Assembly: GCA_026770585.1 (NCBI GenBank)
Contig: MU646456.1
Span: 21,355-36,979, forward strand
DNA from: Baffinella frigidus
Taxonomy: Eukaryota > Cryptophyceae > Cryptomonadales > Baffinellaceae
Direction of reading: 5' to 3'
DNA length: 15,625 bases
Shown: piece by piece, positions 6,398 through 12,713 of the stretch
Position numbering within the stretch: the first letter of the stretch is position 1
Layout: each line of letters starts with the position of its first letter
Translations under genes and position numbers: made by a program
The notes under the pieces: model-generated
Database searches by the model: none
The model's input: the letters and a program-made list of their open reading frames with translations, nothing else
Told to the model about the DNA's origin: nothing

Positions 6398-6536
6398 CCA
6401 CTAAGCAGCCACCGGGGGCTTCACGGATACAGTCCATCGAAACTATTTGTACTAGAATCTTATCCATTGCCCTGGAACCTAACCGGATTTTCACCTTGAA
6501 TTCAAGGTGAAAAGGTCCTCGGTCGCTGCTAAGTGA
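6398..6536 (+). mobile_element. G-family MITE, copy 3
   Basis: Starts CCACTAAGCAGCCACCGG and ends GCTGCTAAGTG. At 6488-6513 it holds a perfect 26-bp palindrome whose half-site is TTTTCACCTTGAA. That palindrome corresponds to the gaattc-centred pair in the 10782 copy and to the shorter inverted pair in the 130 copy. Confidence 0.75.
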
Positions 6537-6703
6537 CATTGGATCGGGGTCGGATCCGACCCCGCCGTCTTGAATGTCTGCGCTAGATCTCACCACACAC
6601 TCAGCGTCCCTGGCGCGAGGGCCTTGATGGAGTGTCCCCGGAGTCTGCTCACGCGTGCGCCCCACTGGCAGGCACGACGGCGACGAGGGTGTGGCCAGGT
6701 CTC
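6537..6703. other. Unassigned stretch before the heptamer array
   Basis: A short inverted pair, GGTCGGATCCGACC, lies near 6549-6562. cgacggcgacgagggtgt resembles ggacggcaacgagggtgtag at 7919-7938. No gene is recognised. Confidence 0.4.
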
Positions 6704-7105
6704 GTGTTTCGGGTATCCGGTTTCGGGTTTCGGGTGGTTGAGGGTTTATGGTGTAGGGTTTATGGTGCAGGGTGTGAGGTGTAGGGTGTAGCGCGTCGGG
6801 TGTTGGGTGTAGGGTGTAAGGTGTCGGGTTTATGGTGTAGGGTGTAGGGTGTAGGGTGTAGGGTGTAGGGTGTAACGTGTCGGGTGTCGGGTGTAGGGTG
6901 TAGGGTGTGGGGTGTAAGGTGTCGAGTGTAGGGTGTCGGGTGTCGGGTGTAGGGTGTAGAGTGTAGGGTGTAGGGTGTAGGGTGTAGGGTGTAACGTGTC
7001 GGGTGTAGGGTGTAGGGTGTAGGGTGTGGGGTGTAAGGTGTCGAGTGTAGGTGTCTGGTGTCGGGTGTCGGGTGTCGGGTGTAGGGTGTAACGTGTAGGG
7101 TGTAG
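6704..7105 (+). repeat. TGTAGGG-type heptamer array with higher-order structure
   Basis: About 400 bp of 7-bp units, mostly GTAGGGT with variants GTCGGGT, GTAACGT, GTGGGGT, GTAAGGT and GTCGAGT. A block starting GTAACGTGTCGGGT at 6872 recurs at 6991, 119 bp or 17 heptamers later. The first nine units match with one difference. Its left edge is TTTCGGG-type. The long open frame on the other strand (YTLHPTP repeats) follows from the 7-bp period and is not taken as a gene. Confidence 0.9.
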
Positions 7106-7512
7106 CACCTCGGGTCATACTAGGCATAGTAAAGCATTTGTATCGGTGGCGGAAGGTCTGTCTCTGTTTTTTTGGAAGAGACTTTATTGAACTTATTATG
7201 TCGGATCGGAGACAGAACGCTTAAATTTAAGACGTATAGTTCGTAGTAATTTTCGTAATTTTCATAGCAATTTTCGTAATTTTCATAGTAATTTTCGTTG
7301 CCAGCTTCTGAGAGAGAAAAAACGTTCCCCCGGATGTCCCCGAATGAATCATATGAAAACACTTTTAATTTACAAACTGAATTTCAATCAAAATTACTAC
7401 ACGTTTGCTTCAATATTACTAATAAAGATGGTTTTATGTAGTAAATTTCATTGAACCCAGTTTATAAAGTATACGTGTTTGCGTATGAGATCAAGCAGGT
7501 GAGGACGGCATG
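7106..7512. other. AT-rich stretch with a 21-bp tandem and a loose inverted repeat
   Basis: 7241-7298 contains gtaattttcatagcaatttt in about 2.5 tandem units of 21 bp. 7378-7461 contains loosely inverted arms (ttcaatcaaaattactacac / gtagtaaatttcattgaa). A minus-strand open frame of about 80 codons covers the tandem (ENY-rich) and is judged a by-product of the repeat. Nothing else is recognised. Confidence 0.5.
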
Positions 7513-7596
7513 CCACACAGCGGACTTCGAAGGGATTTTGAATAACCCCTAAGCGATAAGACGTAGGACCCTACGGTAGGCAACCCGTAGGGACAT
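7513..7596 (-). mobile_element. A-family MITE, left part
   Basis: Starts with a good terminal repeat, CCACACAGCGGACTTCGAAG, continues through ttttgaataacccctaagcg and the core, and stops at gggacat. The remainder of the A core reappears in opposite orientation at 7818-7882, beyond the S element. Confidence 0.8.
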
Positions 7597-7651
7597 GAGA
7601 GTTTAGGGTACCTCGGGAGGCAACTTCGGGGATGTCCCGAGATGAGTTTCC

Positions 7652-7817
7652 ACGCGGGAGAGCTAGTTGGCAACCGATCGGATAGAGTTCCTTATCTTGC
7701 GGTTGCCCTTGCCGTCAAAGTCACTTATGTGTGGGCCTTTCCGGCAACTTTTGCTGATTTCAAGGGAAAATAATAGAAGGACGCAGGGCGTAGAGTGACA
7801 TGTAGCTCTCCCGTGGC
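7652..7817 (-). mobile_element. S-family MITE, copy 2
   Basis: 166 bp with ends ACGCGGGAGAGCTAGTTGG and tgtagctctcccgtggcc. It contains gcggttgcccttgccgtcaa and cggcaacttttgctgatttc, the reverse complement of the copy at 14166-14340. It joins the A core at 7818 with the same junction as 723/724. Confidence 0.75.
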
Positions 7818-7882
7818 CACGTTTCCGTTACCTTATCCGTAGGAACCCCCCTATGTCCCTACGGGTTGCCTACCGTAGGGTC
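7818..7882 (+). mobile_element. A-family repeat, core adjoining an S element
   Basis: acgtttccgttaccttatcc through ccctacgggttgcctaccgt to agggtcgcg. With the S element upstream it mirrors 617-890. Confidence 0.8.
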
Positions 7883-8203
7883 GCGTAGTTGGGATACCTC
7901 GGGAGACCCTGTCGGGGAGGACGGCAACGAGGGTGTAGTCCGTGTCAGGGATCCGCTTCCAGAAATAGGTCACGTTACCCTCCTTTATCCGCACCAACTG
8001 CCCACAGGGTTGAGGGTTTAGGGTTTAGGGTTAATTGTTTAATTAATTCATTAATTAATACGTACATACGAGTGCGCGGTGCAAAGACTTGTGCGTACAC
8101 AACGTGTAGGACTTTTCGCTTCCCAAAAGCAATTAATTGATACTTGTAAGGAGATGAAAGAGGACGATAAAAGAGGGCACCAGCTGAGAACCAGCCTGCC
8201 GAG
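7883..8203. other. Intergenic stretch with a short telomere-like tract
   Basis: ggttgagggtttagggttta and ggg at 8008-8031 is the cleanest TTTAGGG tract of this part. Next to it is an AT palindrome region (ttaattaattcattaattaa, 8039-8058). gtagtccgtgtcaggg (7935-7950) resembles gcagtccgtgtcaggg at 5955-5970. No gene is recognised. Confidence 0.5.
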
Positions 8204-8309
8204 GCCACACCCTACACGTTACACCCTACACCTTACACCCTACACTCGACACCAGACACTCGACACCTTACACCCCACACCCCACACCCTACACCCTACA
8301 CCCGACACT
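8204..8309 (-). repeat. Inverted TGTAGGG-type heptamer array
   Basis: C-rich on the + strand. Read on the minus strand it is GTCGGGT, GTAGGGT, GTAGGGT, GTGGGGT, GTGGGGT, GTAAGGT, GTCGAGT, GTCTGGT and so on. The succession GTAGGGT-GTGGGGT-GTAAGGT-GTCGAGT matches the higher-order unit at 6704-7105 apart from an extra GTGGGGT. It therefore looks like an inverted copy of that array. Confidence 0.85.
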
Positions 8310-8380
8310 ACTCCTCACTCCTTCTCTCCCTGCCCCAGTCGAGTTGGCAGACTATTCTCAAGTTGACGGGCAAAATAAAA

Positions 8381-8411
8381 GCGAGCCCAAATTTGCTGGG
8401 ACTGAGGTAGG
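8381..8411 (+). mobile_element. T-family end remnant
   Basis: gcgagcccaaatttgctggg and actgaggtagg match the right terminal repeat of the foldback element at 14847-14996. The rest is missing. A P element begins 6 bp later. Confidence 0.6.
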
Positions 8412-8416
8412 ACTAA

Positions 8417-8607
8417 CCACACGAGAATGCTAGAGGTGCCTATTTAAAACCAATGTGCTTTTAAAAGTGGGCATTTGTGCAGTAACTTTGGTTGATTGGT
8501 CACGTAACTAGCCATATATTGGCCAGTCACGAGGTTGGAACACCTTATCCTGGTACAAATATTTACAAACCCACATATCAATAGGATCCTCCAGCATTCT
8601 CGAGTGG
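8417..8607 (+). mobile_element. P-family MITE, copy 2, with TAA duplication
   Basis: 191 bp. The ends are CCACACGAGAATGCTAGAGG and, on the other strand, CCACTCGAGAATGCTGGAGG. It is flanked by TAA at 8414-8416 and 8608-8610. A 3-bp TWA duplication is the hallmark of PIF/Harbinger elements, so that superfamily is a reasonable inference. The body is shared with 6011-6219, and no transposase is present. Confidence 0.85.
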
Positions 8608-8630
8608 TAACCTGGCGTCGCTGGGCGGCG

Positions 8631-8899
8631 CGATTTCTGGTACAAATCGAAGAGTTTTAAAAATCTAAATGTACAGAATGGCTCCAATCCCCACTGAAAT
8701 CTGAGATAGAATCTAACCTGGCGTCGCTCGGCGCGGAGTAGAGCAGGTCCAGGACGTCGGGTTAGCGGACTGTGCTTAAGTTGCCGTTCTGGGCGTGTGG
8801 TACAAACCCGTCAACTTTGGGGCGGAAAAGAGCCTGTTCTCACCAGATTAGTGAGACCGAATAGACTGAGGCGTAGCTAGGACTCACCTGGCGTCGCTC
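8631..8899 (+). repeat. I direct duplication, unit 1
   Basis: About 270 bp, repeated at 9044-9312 (offset 413) with high identity, including ctggtacaaatcgaagagtt, ctgagatagaatctaacctg and aagttgccgttctgggcgtg. The motif cctggcgtcgctcggcg occurs at both ends of the unit (also at 8611, 8718, 8889, 9131 and 9300), suggesting recombination between short repeats. Coding is not evident. Confidence 0.85.
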
Positions 8900-9043
8900 T
8901 ACACGCCTGCCTCTCGACCTTACCAAAAGTGGACATCTGCCAAAAGTGGACATCTGATGACTGAGGACAAGATGGCTGTGCAGGGTGCGACTAACCTCAT
9001 CGGGCCCGCTCATAGATTCTATCTCAGAAACTGTCCATCTAAA
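8900..9043. other. Spacer between I units
   Basis: Contains aaaagtggacatctg twice in tandem (8927-8955), and agattctatctcagaaactg, which is inverted relative to the I motif ctgagatagaatct. Confidence 0.5.
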
Positions 9044-9312
9044 CGATTTCTGGTACAAATCGAAGAGTTTTAAAACTCTAAATGTACAGCATGGCTCCAA
9101 TCTCCACTGAAATCTGAGATAGAATCTAACCTGGCGTCGCTCGGCGCGGAGTAGAGCAGGTCCAAGACGTCGGGTTAGCGGACTATGCTTAAGTTGCCGT
9201 TCTGGGCGTGTGGTACAAACCCGTCAACTTTGGGGCGGAAAAGAGCCTGCGCTCACCAAATTGGTCAGACCGAATAGACTGAGACAGCGGTAGCACTCGC
9301 CTGGCGTCGCTC
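9044..9312 (+). repeat. I direct duplication, unit 2
   Basis: Partner of 8631-8899. Small differences cluster near the right end (agcctgcgctcaccaaattg against agcctgttctcaccagatta). It adjoins the protein-like minus-strand fragment at 9313-9522. Confidence 0.85.
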
Positions 9313-9522
9313 GGCGGCGCGGAGCGGCGAGTAAAGCACGTCCAGGACCAACCTTCGCTCCATCGGGGAACTCCCTTCCGTCGAGGACGTGATCCTGTCC
9401 AGGAGGGACGGGACCCCGGACGTGACGGTGTTCCCTTCGAGTGAGGAGACGCGCACGGCGGGGTTCCCCGCGGCTTCTTGCGCCTGTTCGCGGACGCGAG
9501 CACTCTTTTTTAGTGTGTACAT
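9265..9522 (-). pseudogene. Possible coding fragment, unidentified
   Basis: An open minus-strand frame of 85 codons with protein-like composition, for example EAAGNPAVRVSSLEGNTVTS followed by GVPSLLDRITSSTEGSSPME and RRLVLDVLYSPLR. The piece SSTEGSSP(M/I)(E/K)R recurs in the same strand sense at 12230-12256. Parts of its tail are shared with the I units. No domain is recognised and gene boundaries are absent, so this may be a decayed exon or chance. Confidence 0.3.
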
Positions 9523-9545
9523 CGGACGCGATCGCTCATTTGAGT

Positions 9546-9692
9546 GTGCTGTTCACTCCGCTAGGTGTGTTGTTCACTCCTTCTGCTGTGGAGATCACTT
9601 CTTTTGGTGTGCTGATCACTCTTTCTAGTGTGCTCTTCACTCCGGTTAGTGTGCTGATCACTCCTTTTCGTGTGCTGTTCACGGATGCGACG
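9546..9692 (+). repeat. 21-bp x 7 minisatellite in a reading frame
   Basis: Seven exact 21-bp periods. The unit is close to gtgctgttcactccgctaggt, varying mainly at its 3' half. On the + strand it reads as seven heptapeptides (VLFTPLG, VLFTPSA, VEITSFG, VLITLSS, VLFTPVS, VLITPFR, VLFTDAT) within an open frame of 171 codons (9441-9956). That frame runs into an L element, and the minus strand is also open, so a protein is not claimed. Confidence 0.85.
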
Positions 9693-9784
9693 GACCTGGA
9701 TAAAACCGACCTTGATAAAACAAAAACCTTGAGTGTGATGATCTACCACGGCGATAATGTGCACTACAATTCAATTCACACTAT

Positions 9785-9922
9785 CCACACGGTGGACTAC
9801 GAACCTTTCATCAGAAGTCAACTTGCCTTGATACAATTAATTTTAGATATTTTCTGGTGCAATTTGGTCACGTACCCCGCTGAAATCCAGGCCCAACGAA
9901 ACCCTCGAAGCCCACCGTGTGG
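9785..9922 (+). mobile_element. L-family MITE, copy 1
   Basis: 138 bp. The ends are CCACACGGTGGACTACGAA and, on the other strand, CCACACGGTGGGCTTCGAG. The body contains ttttctggtgcaatttggtc. It is closely related to 13420-13558. Confidence 0.8.
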
Positions 9923-9979
9923 AAAAGGCTGTGAAACCTTTTTGCAGTCGGAGTAGTCCGGGGGGGTCGCAGATCCACA

Positions 9980-10154
9980 TAGAGCGCTGTGCAGAGAAGT
10001 TGGCCACCGAAAATTGGGAAAATGGGAAAATTGGAGCCATTTTGTCCACTTTTGAGAAATTCATGATACTAAATTTCTCAAAAGTCCACAAAATGGCTCC
10101 AATTTCTCGATTTTCCATTATTTCCCGTGGCCAACTTCTCTGCACAGCGCTCTA
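9980..10154. mobile_element. F-family foldback MITE, copy 2 (well preserved)
   Basis: A 175-bp near-palindrome. The outermost 28 bases, starting TAGAGCGCTGTGCAGAGAAG, are identical in inverted orientation at the other end. Inner arms attggagccattttgtcc and its partner also pair. The loop is about ten bases around catgatact. TA at each end is consistent with a Tc1/mariner-type target duplication. It is much better preserved than 5742-5902, suggesting more recent insertion. Confidence 0.9.
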
Positions 10155-10165
10155 GGACCCAACGG

Positions 10166-10295
10166 TACCACGCCAGAGGGCTCGAGGGAAACCGACACCT
10201 TATCCACGCCAGATCTGGCGTCGTTGACTTAAGTATTCAGGGAATTTCCCTTGAAATATGTCAAAAGTGGATGTTTCGAGCCCTCTGGCATGGTA
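10166..10295. mobile_element. W-family foldback MITE
   Basis: 130 bp including TA at each end. The ends are TACCACGCCAGAGGGCTCGA and, on the other strand, TACCATGCCAGAGGGCTCGA. It has a central palindrome, ACGCCAGATCTGGCGT, at 10206-10221. It is the only copy in the window and lies 11 bp from the F element. Confidence 0.75.
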
Positions 10296-10333
10296 GGCAA
10301 TACCGTAGGGGCATAGGGTCCTACGGACGTCCA
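10290..10333 (-). mobile_element. Short A-core-like fragment
   Basis: ggtaggcaataccgtagggg and catagggtcctacgga resemble the A core, with an H-like caataccgta. It overlaps the right end of W by a few bases. Confidence 0.5.
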
Positions 10334-10339
10334 ATTATG

Positions 10340-10600
10340 TGTGGTTCAGCCACCAAGGATCCCTTCGTAGCCCGCTGTGGGGATACAGGGCGCACACCTC
10401 CATTCTGTGTGGCTCAGCCACCAAGACTCCCTTCGTAGCGGGCTACGAAGAGATAGCGGGCTACGGAGGGATTCTTGGTGGCTGAGCCTGGGGATACAGG
10501 AATCCCTTCGTAGCCCGCTCTGGGGATGCAGCCCGCTACGAAGAAATTATGAGTGGATGCGAATCCCTTCGTAGCCCGCTGTGGGGATACAGGGCGCACA
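10340..10600. repeat. Cluster of A-type element ends in both orientations
   Basis: cccttcgtagcccgct occurs at about 10363, 10503 and 10564, with inverted or partial copies at 10429-10470 and 10531-10543. gctgtggggatacagggcgc occurs twice. At 10411-10488 GGCTCAGCCACCAAGA and its exact inverse enclose the ends, forming a 78-bp hairpin. No element bodies lie between the ends, so this looks like an array of solo ends or nested excision remnants. Confidence 0.75.
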
Positions 10601-10620
10601 CCTCCTTGTAGTCGGGGTAG

Positions 10621-10692
10621 TCCGGGGGGGTGGCAGAGTGCGTGAGACACAAGCCCCCCCCCTCGCCCGCGTGCTGCATCAGAAACACCTGT
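10621..10692 (+). repeat. Q cassette, copy 1 (head only)
   Basis: ggcagagtgcgtgagacaca, a C-run, then ctcgcccgcgtgctgcatca and gaaacacctg. Relatives at 11091, 11301 and 11907 continue into telomere-like DNA, but this one does not. cgcccgcgtcagtc at 10767-10779 matches the cassette tail. Confidence 0.7.
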
Positions 10693-10781
10693 CCACACCC
10701 GCGACAGCGTTCAGTCTTAGACGGCTTTCTCACCCACACTGAGTTACTTCCGCACGTGCCTCACCCGCCCGCGTCAGTCTA

Positions 10782-10938
10782 CCACTTAGCAGCCACCGGG
10801 GGGTTTCACGGATACAGTCCATCTAAACAATTTGTACTGAAATCGTATCCATGCCCTGGAACCTAACCGGAATTTCACCTTGAATTCAGGGTGAACCTTG
10901 AATTCAAGGTGAAAAGGTCTTTGCTCGCTGCTAAGTGG
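10782..10938 (+). mobile_element. G-family MITE, copy 4, with TA duplication
   Basis: 157 bp with ends CCACTTAGCAGC and GCTGCTAAGTGG, and TA at 10780-10781 and 10939-10940. Internal ccttgaattcaaggtgaa is partly duplicated. The right-hand TA is also the first two bases of the H element that follows, so the two insertions abut at a shared TA. Confidence 0.85.
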
Positions 10939-11096
10939 TAGGGTAACGTCCTGAAACCCGGGTAGTTCGGCCTACGGTAGTGCCTAAGGTAGGCCGTAGG
11001 GCCCCTAGGACCTCATGTTTCATAGGATCCCCCCTAGGCCCCTACGGCCTACCGTAGACAATACCGTATGCTTAACTACCCGGTTTGAGGTGCGCC
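10939..11096. mobile_element. H-family palindromic element, copy 3, right end truncated
   Basis: Left arm TAGGGTAACGTCCTGAAACC and a right arm ending cttaactacccggttt, without the outer 25 or so bases seen in copy 1. The centre is close to copy 1 (tcatgtttcataggatcccc). Confidence 0.8.
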
Positions 11097-11173
11097 CCCC
11101 CTCGCCCGCGTGCTGCATCAGAAACACCTGCGGCGAGGGTTTCGGGTTTAGGAGTTGGGGTTTAGGGTTGAGG
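11091..11173 (+). repeat. Q cassette, copy 2, with telomere-like tract
   Basis: ctcgcccgcgtgctgcatca and gaaacacctgcggcgagggt lead straight into ttcgggtttaggagttgggg and tttaggg. CCCTCGCCCGC and GCGGCGAGGG are inverted, so the head can form a hairpin next to the heptamers. Confidence 0.7.
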
Positions 11174-11300
11174 ACATGGAGACCATTCCTGGTTCAAACT
11201 GGACGTGCCTGTCAACCCTACGGTAGGAAATCCCTAGTGGCCTAGGACGTTCCTACTGGGGGTGAATAGATGGACTCGTGGTATATTCAGTCTGGGTGTG
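11174..11300. other. Unassigned stretch
   Basis: Short A-like motifs (ccctacggtaggaaatccct at 11216-11235, then tggcctagg) but otherwise no match to the rest of the window and no gene. Confidence 0.4.
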
Positions 11301-11428
11301 GTGCCTTCCCCCTCGCCCGCGTGCTGCATTAGAAACACCTGCGGCGAGGGTTTAGGGTTTCGGGTTTCGGGGTCAGGGGTCAGGGTTTAGGGTTTAGGAT
11401 TTTGGGTGCACACGCCCGCGTCAGTCCC
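11301..11428 (+). repeat. Q cassette, copy 3, complete head-tract-tail
   Basis: Head ctcgcccgcgtgctgcatta and gaaacacctgcggcgagg. Tract tttagggtttcgggtttcgg and variants. Tail gggtgcacacgcccgcgtca and gtccc. The same order occurs at 11907-12079. Confidence 0.75.
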
Positions 11429-11456
11429 ACCAGAGACACCACGCAAGTCCCCTGTT

Positions 11457-11552
11457 CTCAGTCTGTTAGAGAAATCATAGAAAAAATTACTATGGCATAG
11501 GTAATTTTACTTATGAATCCTAATTAAATCAATTACCCCCCCAACAATCCTC
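11457..11552 (-). mobile_element. O-family foldback repeat, copy 2
   Basis: Begins ctcagtctgttagagaaat, the same end as the copy at 13620. It contains the inverted arms around TATGGCATA and ends ccccccaacaatcct. Confidence 0.7.
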
Positions 11553-11745
11553 GGTCACGACCGAGTCATCCCGCACGTCTCAAATTACTGACGACCTGCA
11601 CCAAATACTGGCGCGTCCAACGTAAGTACGGGCGTGTCCAAATTTACTACCCGGCACGTCCCATAAATACACTCGGGGTTTCATCGCGTGGCGATCAACG
11701 CTTTCTCGACCCGAGGCGGGCCTCTGCCTTCCACGGGTGTAGGGG
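11553..11745. repeat. Degenerate ~20-24 bp periodic stretch
   Basis: Between 11571 and 11670, variants of c(a/g)cgtccaaatttactaccc recur about every 20-24 bp. This could be an old minisatellite. No coding product is recognised. The rest to 11745 is unassigned. Confidence 0.4.
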
Positions 11746-11895
11746 CCACTCCAGGCCCTTGGGTAGGGTATTCCATGCTCATTCTTGGAGCCGTTTGCTC
11801 GTTCTTGGAGCCATTTTACTGGTAAAAGATGACTTTTGAGAACTATGTCCCCTGAAAAATGACTTTTGAATACCCCCCCCTTCGGCCCTGCGTGG
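11746..11895 (+). mobile_element. R-family MITE, copy 4
   Basis: 150 bp. The ends are CCACTCCAGGCCCTTGGGTA and, on the other strand, CCACGCAGGGCCGAAGGGGG. It contains two ttcttggagcc motifs and two gacttttga motifs, as in 4871-5013. The following ggttagggttccgg starts the next Q cassette. Confidence 0.75.
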
Positions 11896-11906
11896 TTAGG
11901 GTTCCG

Positions 11907-12079
11907 GGGGGGTCGCAGAGTGCGTGAGACACATGCCCTCTCCCTCGCTTAGATTTTGACAAAAATCTATTGTGATGCATCAGGAAGACCTGCGGCGATG
12001 GTTTAGGGTGTAGGGTTTAGGGGTTCGGGGTTAGGGCTTGGGGTTTAGGGTTTCGGGTGCACACGACCGCGTCAGTCCC
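11907..12079 (+). repeat. Q cassette, copy 4, complete with insertion
   Basis: Head gcagagtgcgtgagacacat, then ccctcgc. It is interrupted at 11949-11969 by a small hairpin insert (TAGATTTT-gaca-AAAATCTA), then continues gatgcatcaggaagacctgc and ggcgatgg. Tract of gtttagggtgtagggtttag and variants to 12058. Tail gggtgcacacgaccgcgtca and gtccc. Confidence 0.75.
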
Positions 12080-12130
12080 GGCCGACTAGCTAATCTCAGA
12101 AATTGTATTTCTTAATTGGTTTCTCTAAAG

Positions 12131-12200
12131 TCAACTCCCCCACAAAACCGTCAACTTAATATTTTAATTAGTAATAGTAGTAATAAGTTGACATTTTTGC
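12131..12200 (+). repeat. V repeat, copy 1
   Basis: agtcaactcccccacaaaac, then cgtcaacttaatattttaat, then an AT-rich run to aagttgac. The inverse complement is found inside the hairpin at 12377-12453, so the two copies face each other about 180 bp apart. Confidence 0.65.
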
Positions 12201-12276
12201 CGGGGAGTTGACTTCCCGCGTTCGCTTTATCGGGGAACTCCCTTCCGTCGAGGACGGAGGAAGGGAAGAGCCAGTC

Positions 12277-12318
12277 TGAACAAGGGCTCCAATTTCATGA
12301 ACAAGGGCTCCAATTTCG
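12277..12318 (+). repeat. 21-bp tandem duplication
   Basis: gaacaagggctccaatttca occurs twice in tandem. The ctccaattt motif also ends the arms of the F elements. Confidence 0.6.
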
Positions 12319-12347
12319 GCCACTTGCGAAGGAAAGAGCTAGCGTTC

Positions 12348-12491
12348 CCTTGCGAAGGGAAGACTAGCGCTCTCAAGGGAAGACTAACGTCAACTTATGT
12401 CTACTTTTACCAATTTAAATATGAAGTTGACGGGTTTGTGGGGGAGTTGACTCTAGAGAAACCGCGCAACGCAAGTCTTCCCTTCGCAAGG
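12348..12491. mobile_element. Foldback element carrying V repeat copy 2
   Basis: A 144-bp inverted repeat. The left end CCTTGCGAAGGGAAGACTAG and the right end on the other strand CCTTGCGAAGGGAAGACTTG give 22-bp ends with a single mismatch. Inside is V copy 2, inverted relative to 12131-12200. Confidence 0.75.
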
Positions 12492-12562
12492 TCCCTTCTA
12501 GCAAGCCACACGAGGCTATCCATGCGAACAGAATAAAAGAAAAATTAAAATTTGTGGGGAAA

Positions 12563-12604
12563 TGATCACGTTTCCGTACGGATGTCCGTACGGAAACGTG
12601 ATCA
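12563..12604. other. Perfect 20-bp-arm hairpin with 2-bp loop
   Basis: TGATCACGTTTCCGTACGGA, then TG, then the exact inverse of the arm. It is the tightest perfect hairpin in the window. The flanks are AT-rich. No other copy is seen, so it could be a very short foldback insert or a structural site. Confidence 0.85.
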
Positions 12605-12713
12605 AATGCTGACTTTTGGCGTGTTTCCTGGGCAATAATCCAATAATTAACTTATGAATCTGTTCGCAAGGATAGCCTCGTGTGGAGCGCCCGACATTTT
12701 CCCGCACCGAAAT

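Noticed and set aside
6345-7127. 260-residue open frame rich in YTLHPTP repeats on the minus strand
   Set aside because: It is produced by the 7-bp heptamer period. The repeat gives a long frame automatically and the flanks are non-coding.
9441-9956. 171-codon + frame containing the heptapeptide repeats
   Set aside because: It overlaps an L element at its end and an opposite-strand protein-like frame at its beginning. No independent coding evidence.
10340-10600. CRISPR-like array
   Set aside because: Repeats are in both orientations with irregular spacing and similar spacers. They are transposon ends, and the context is eukaryotic.
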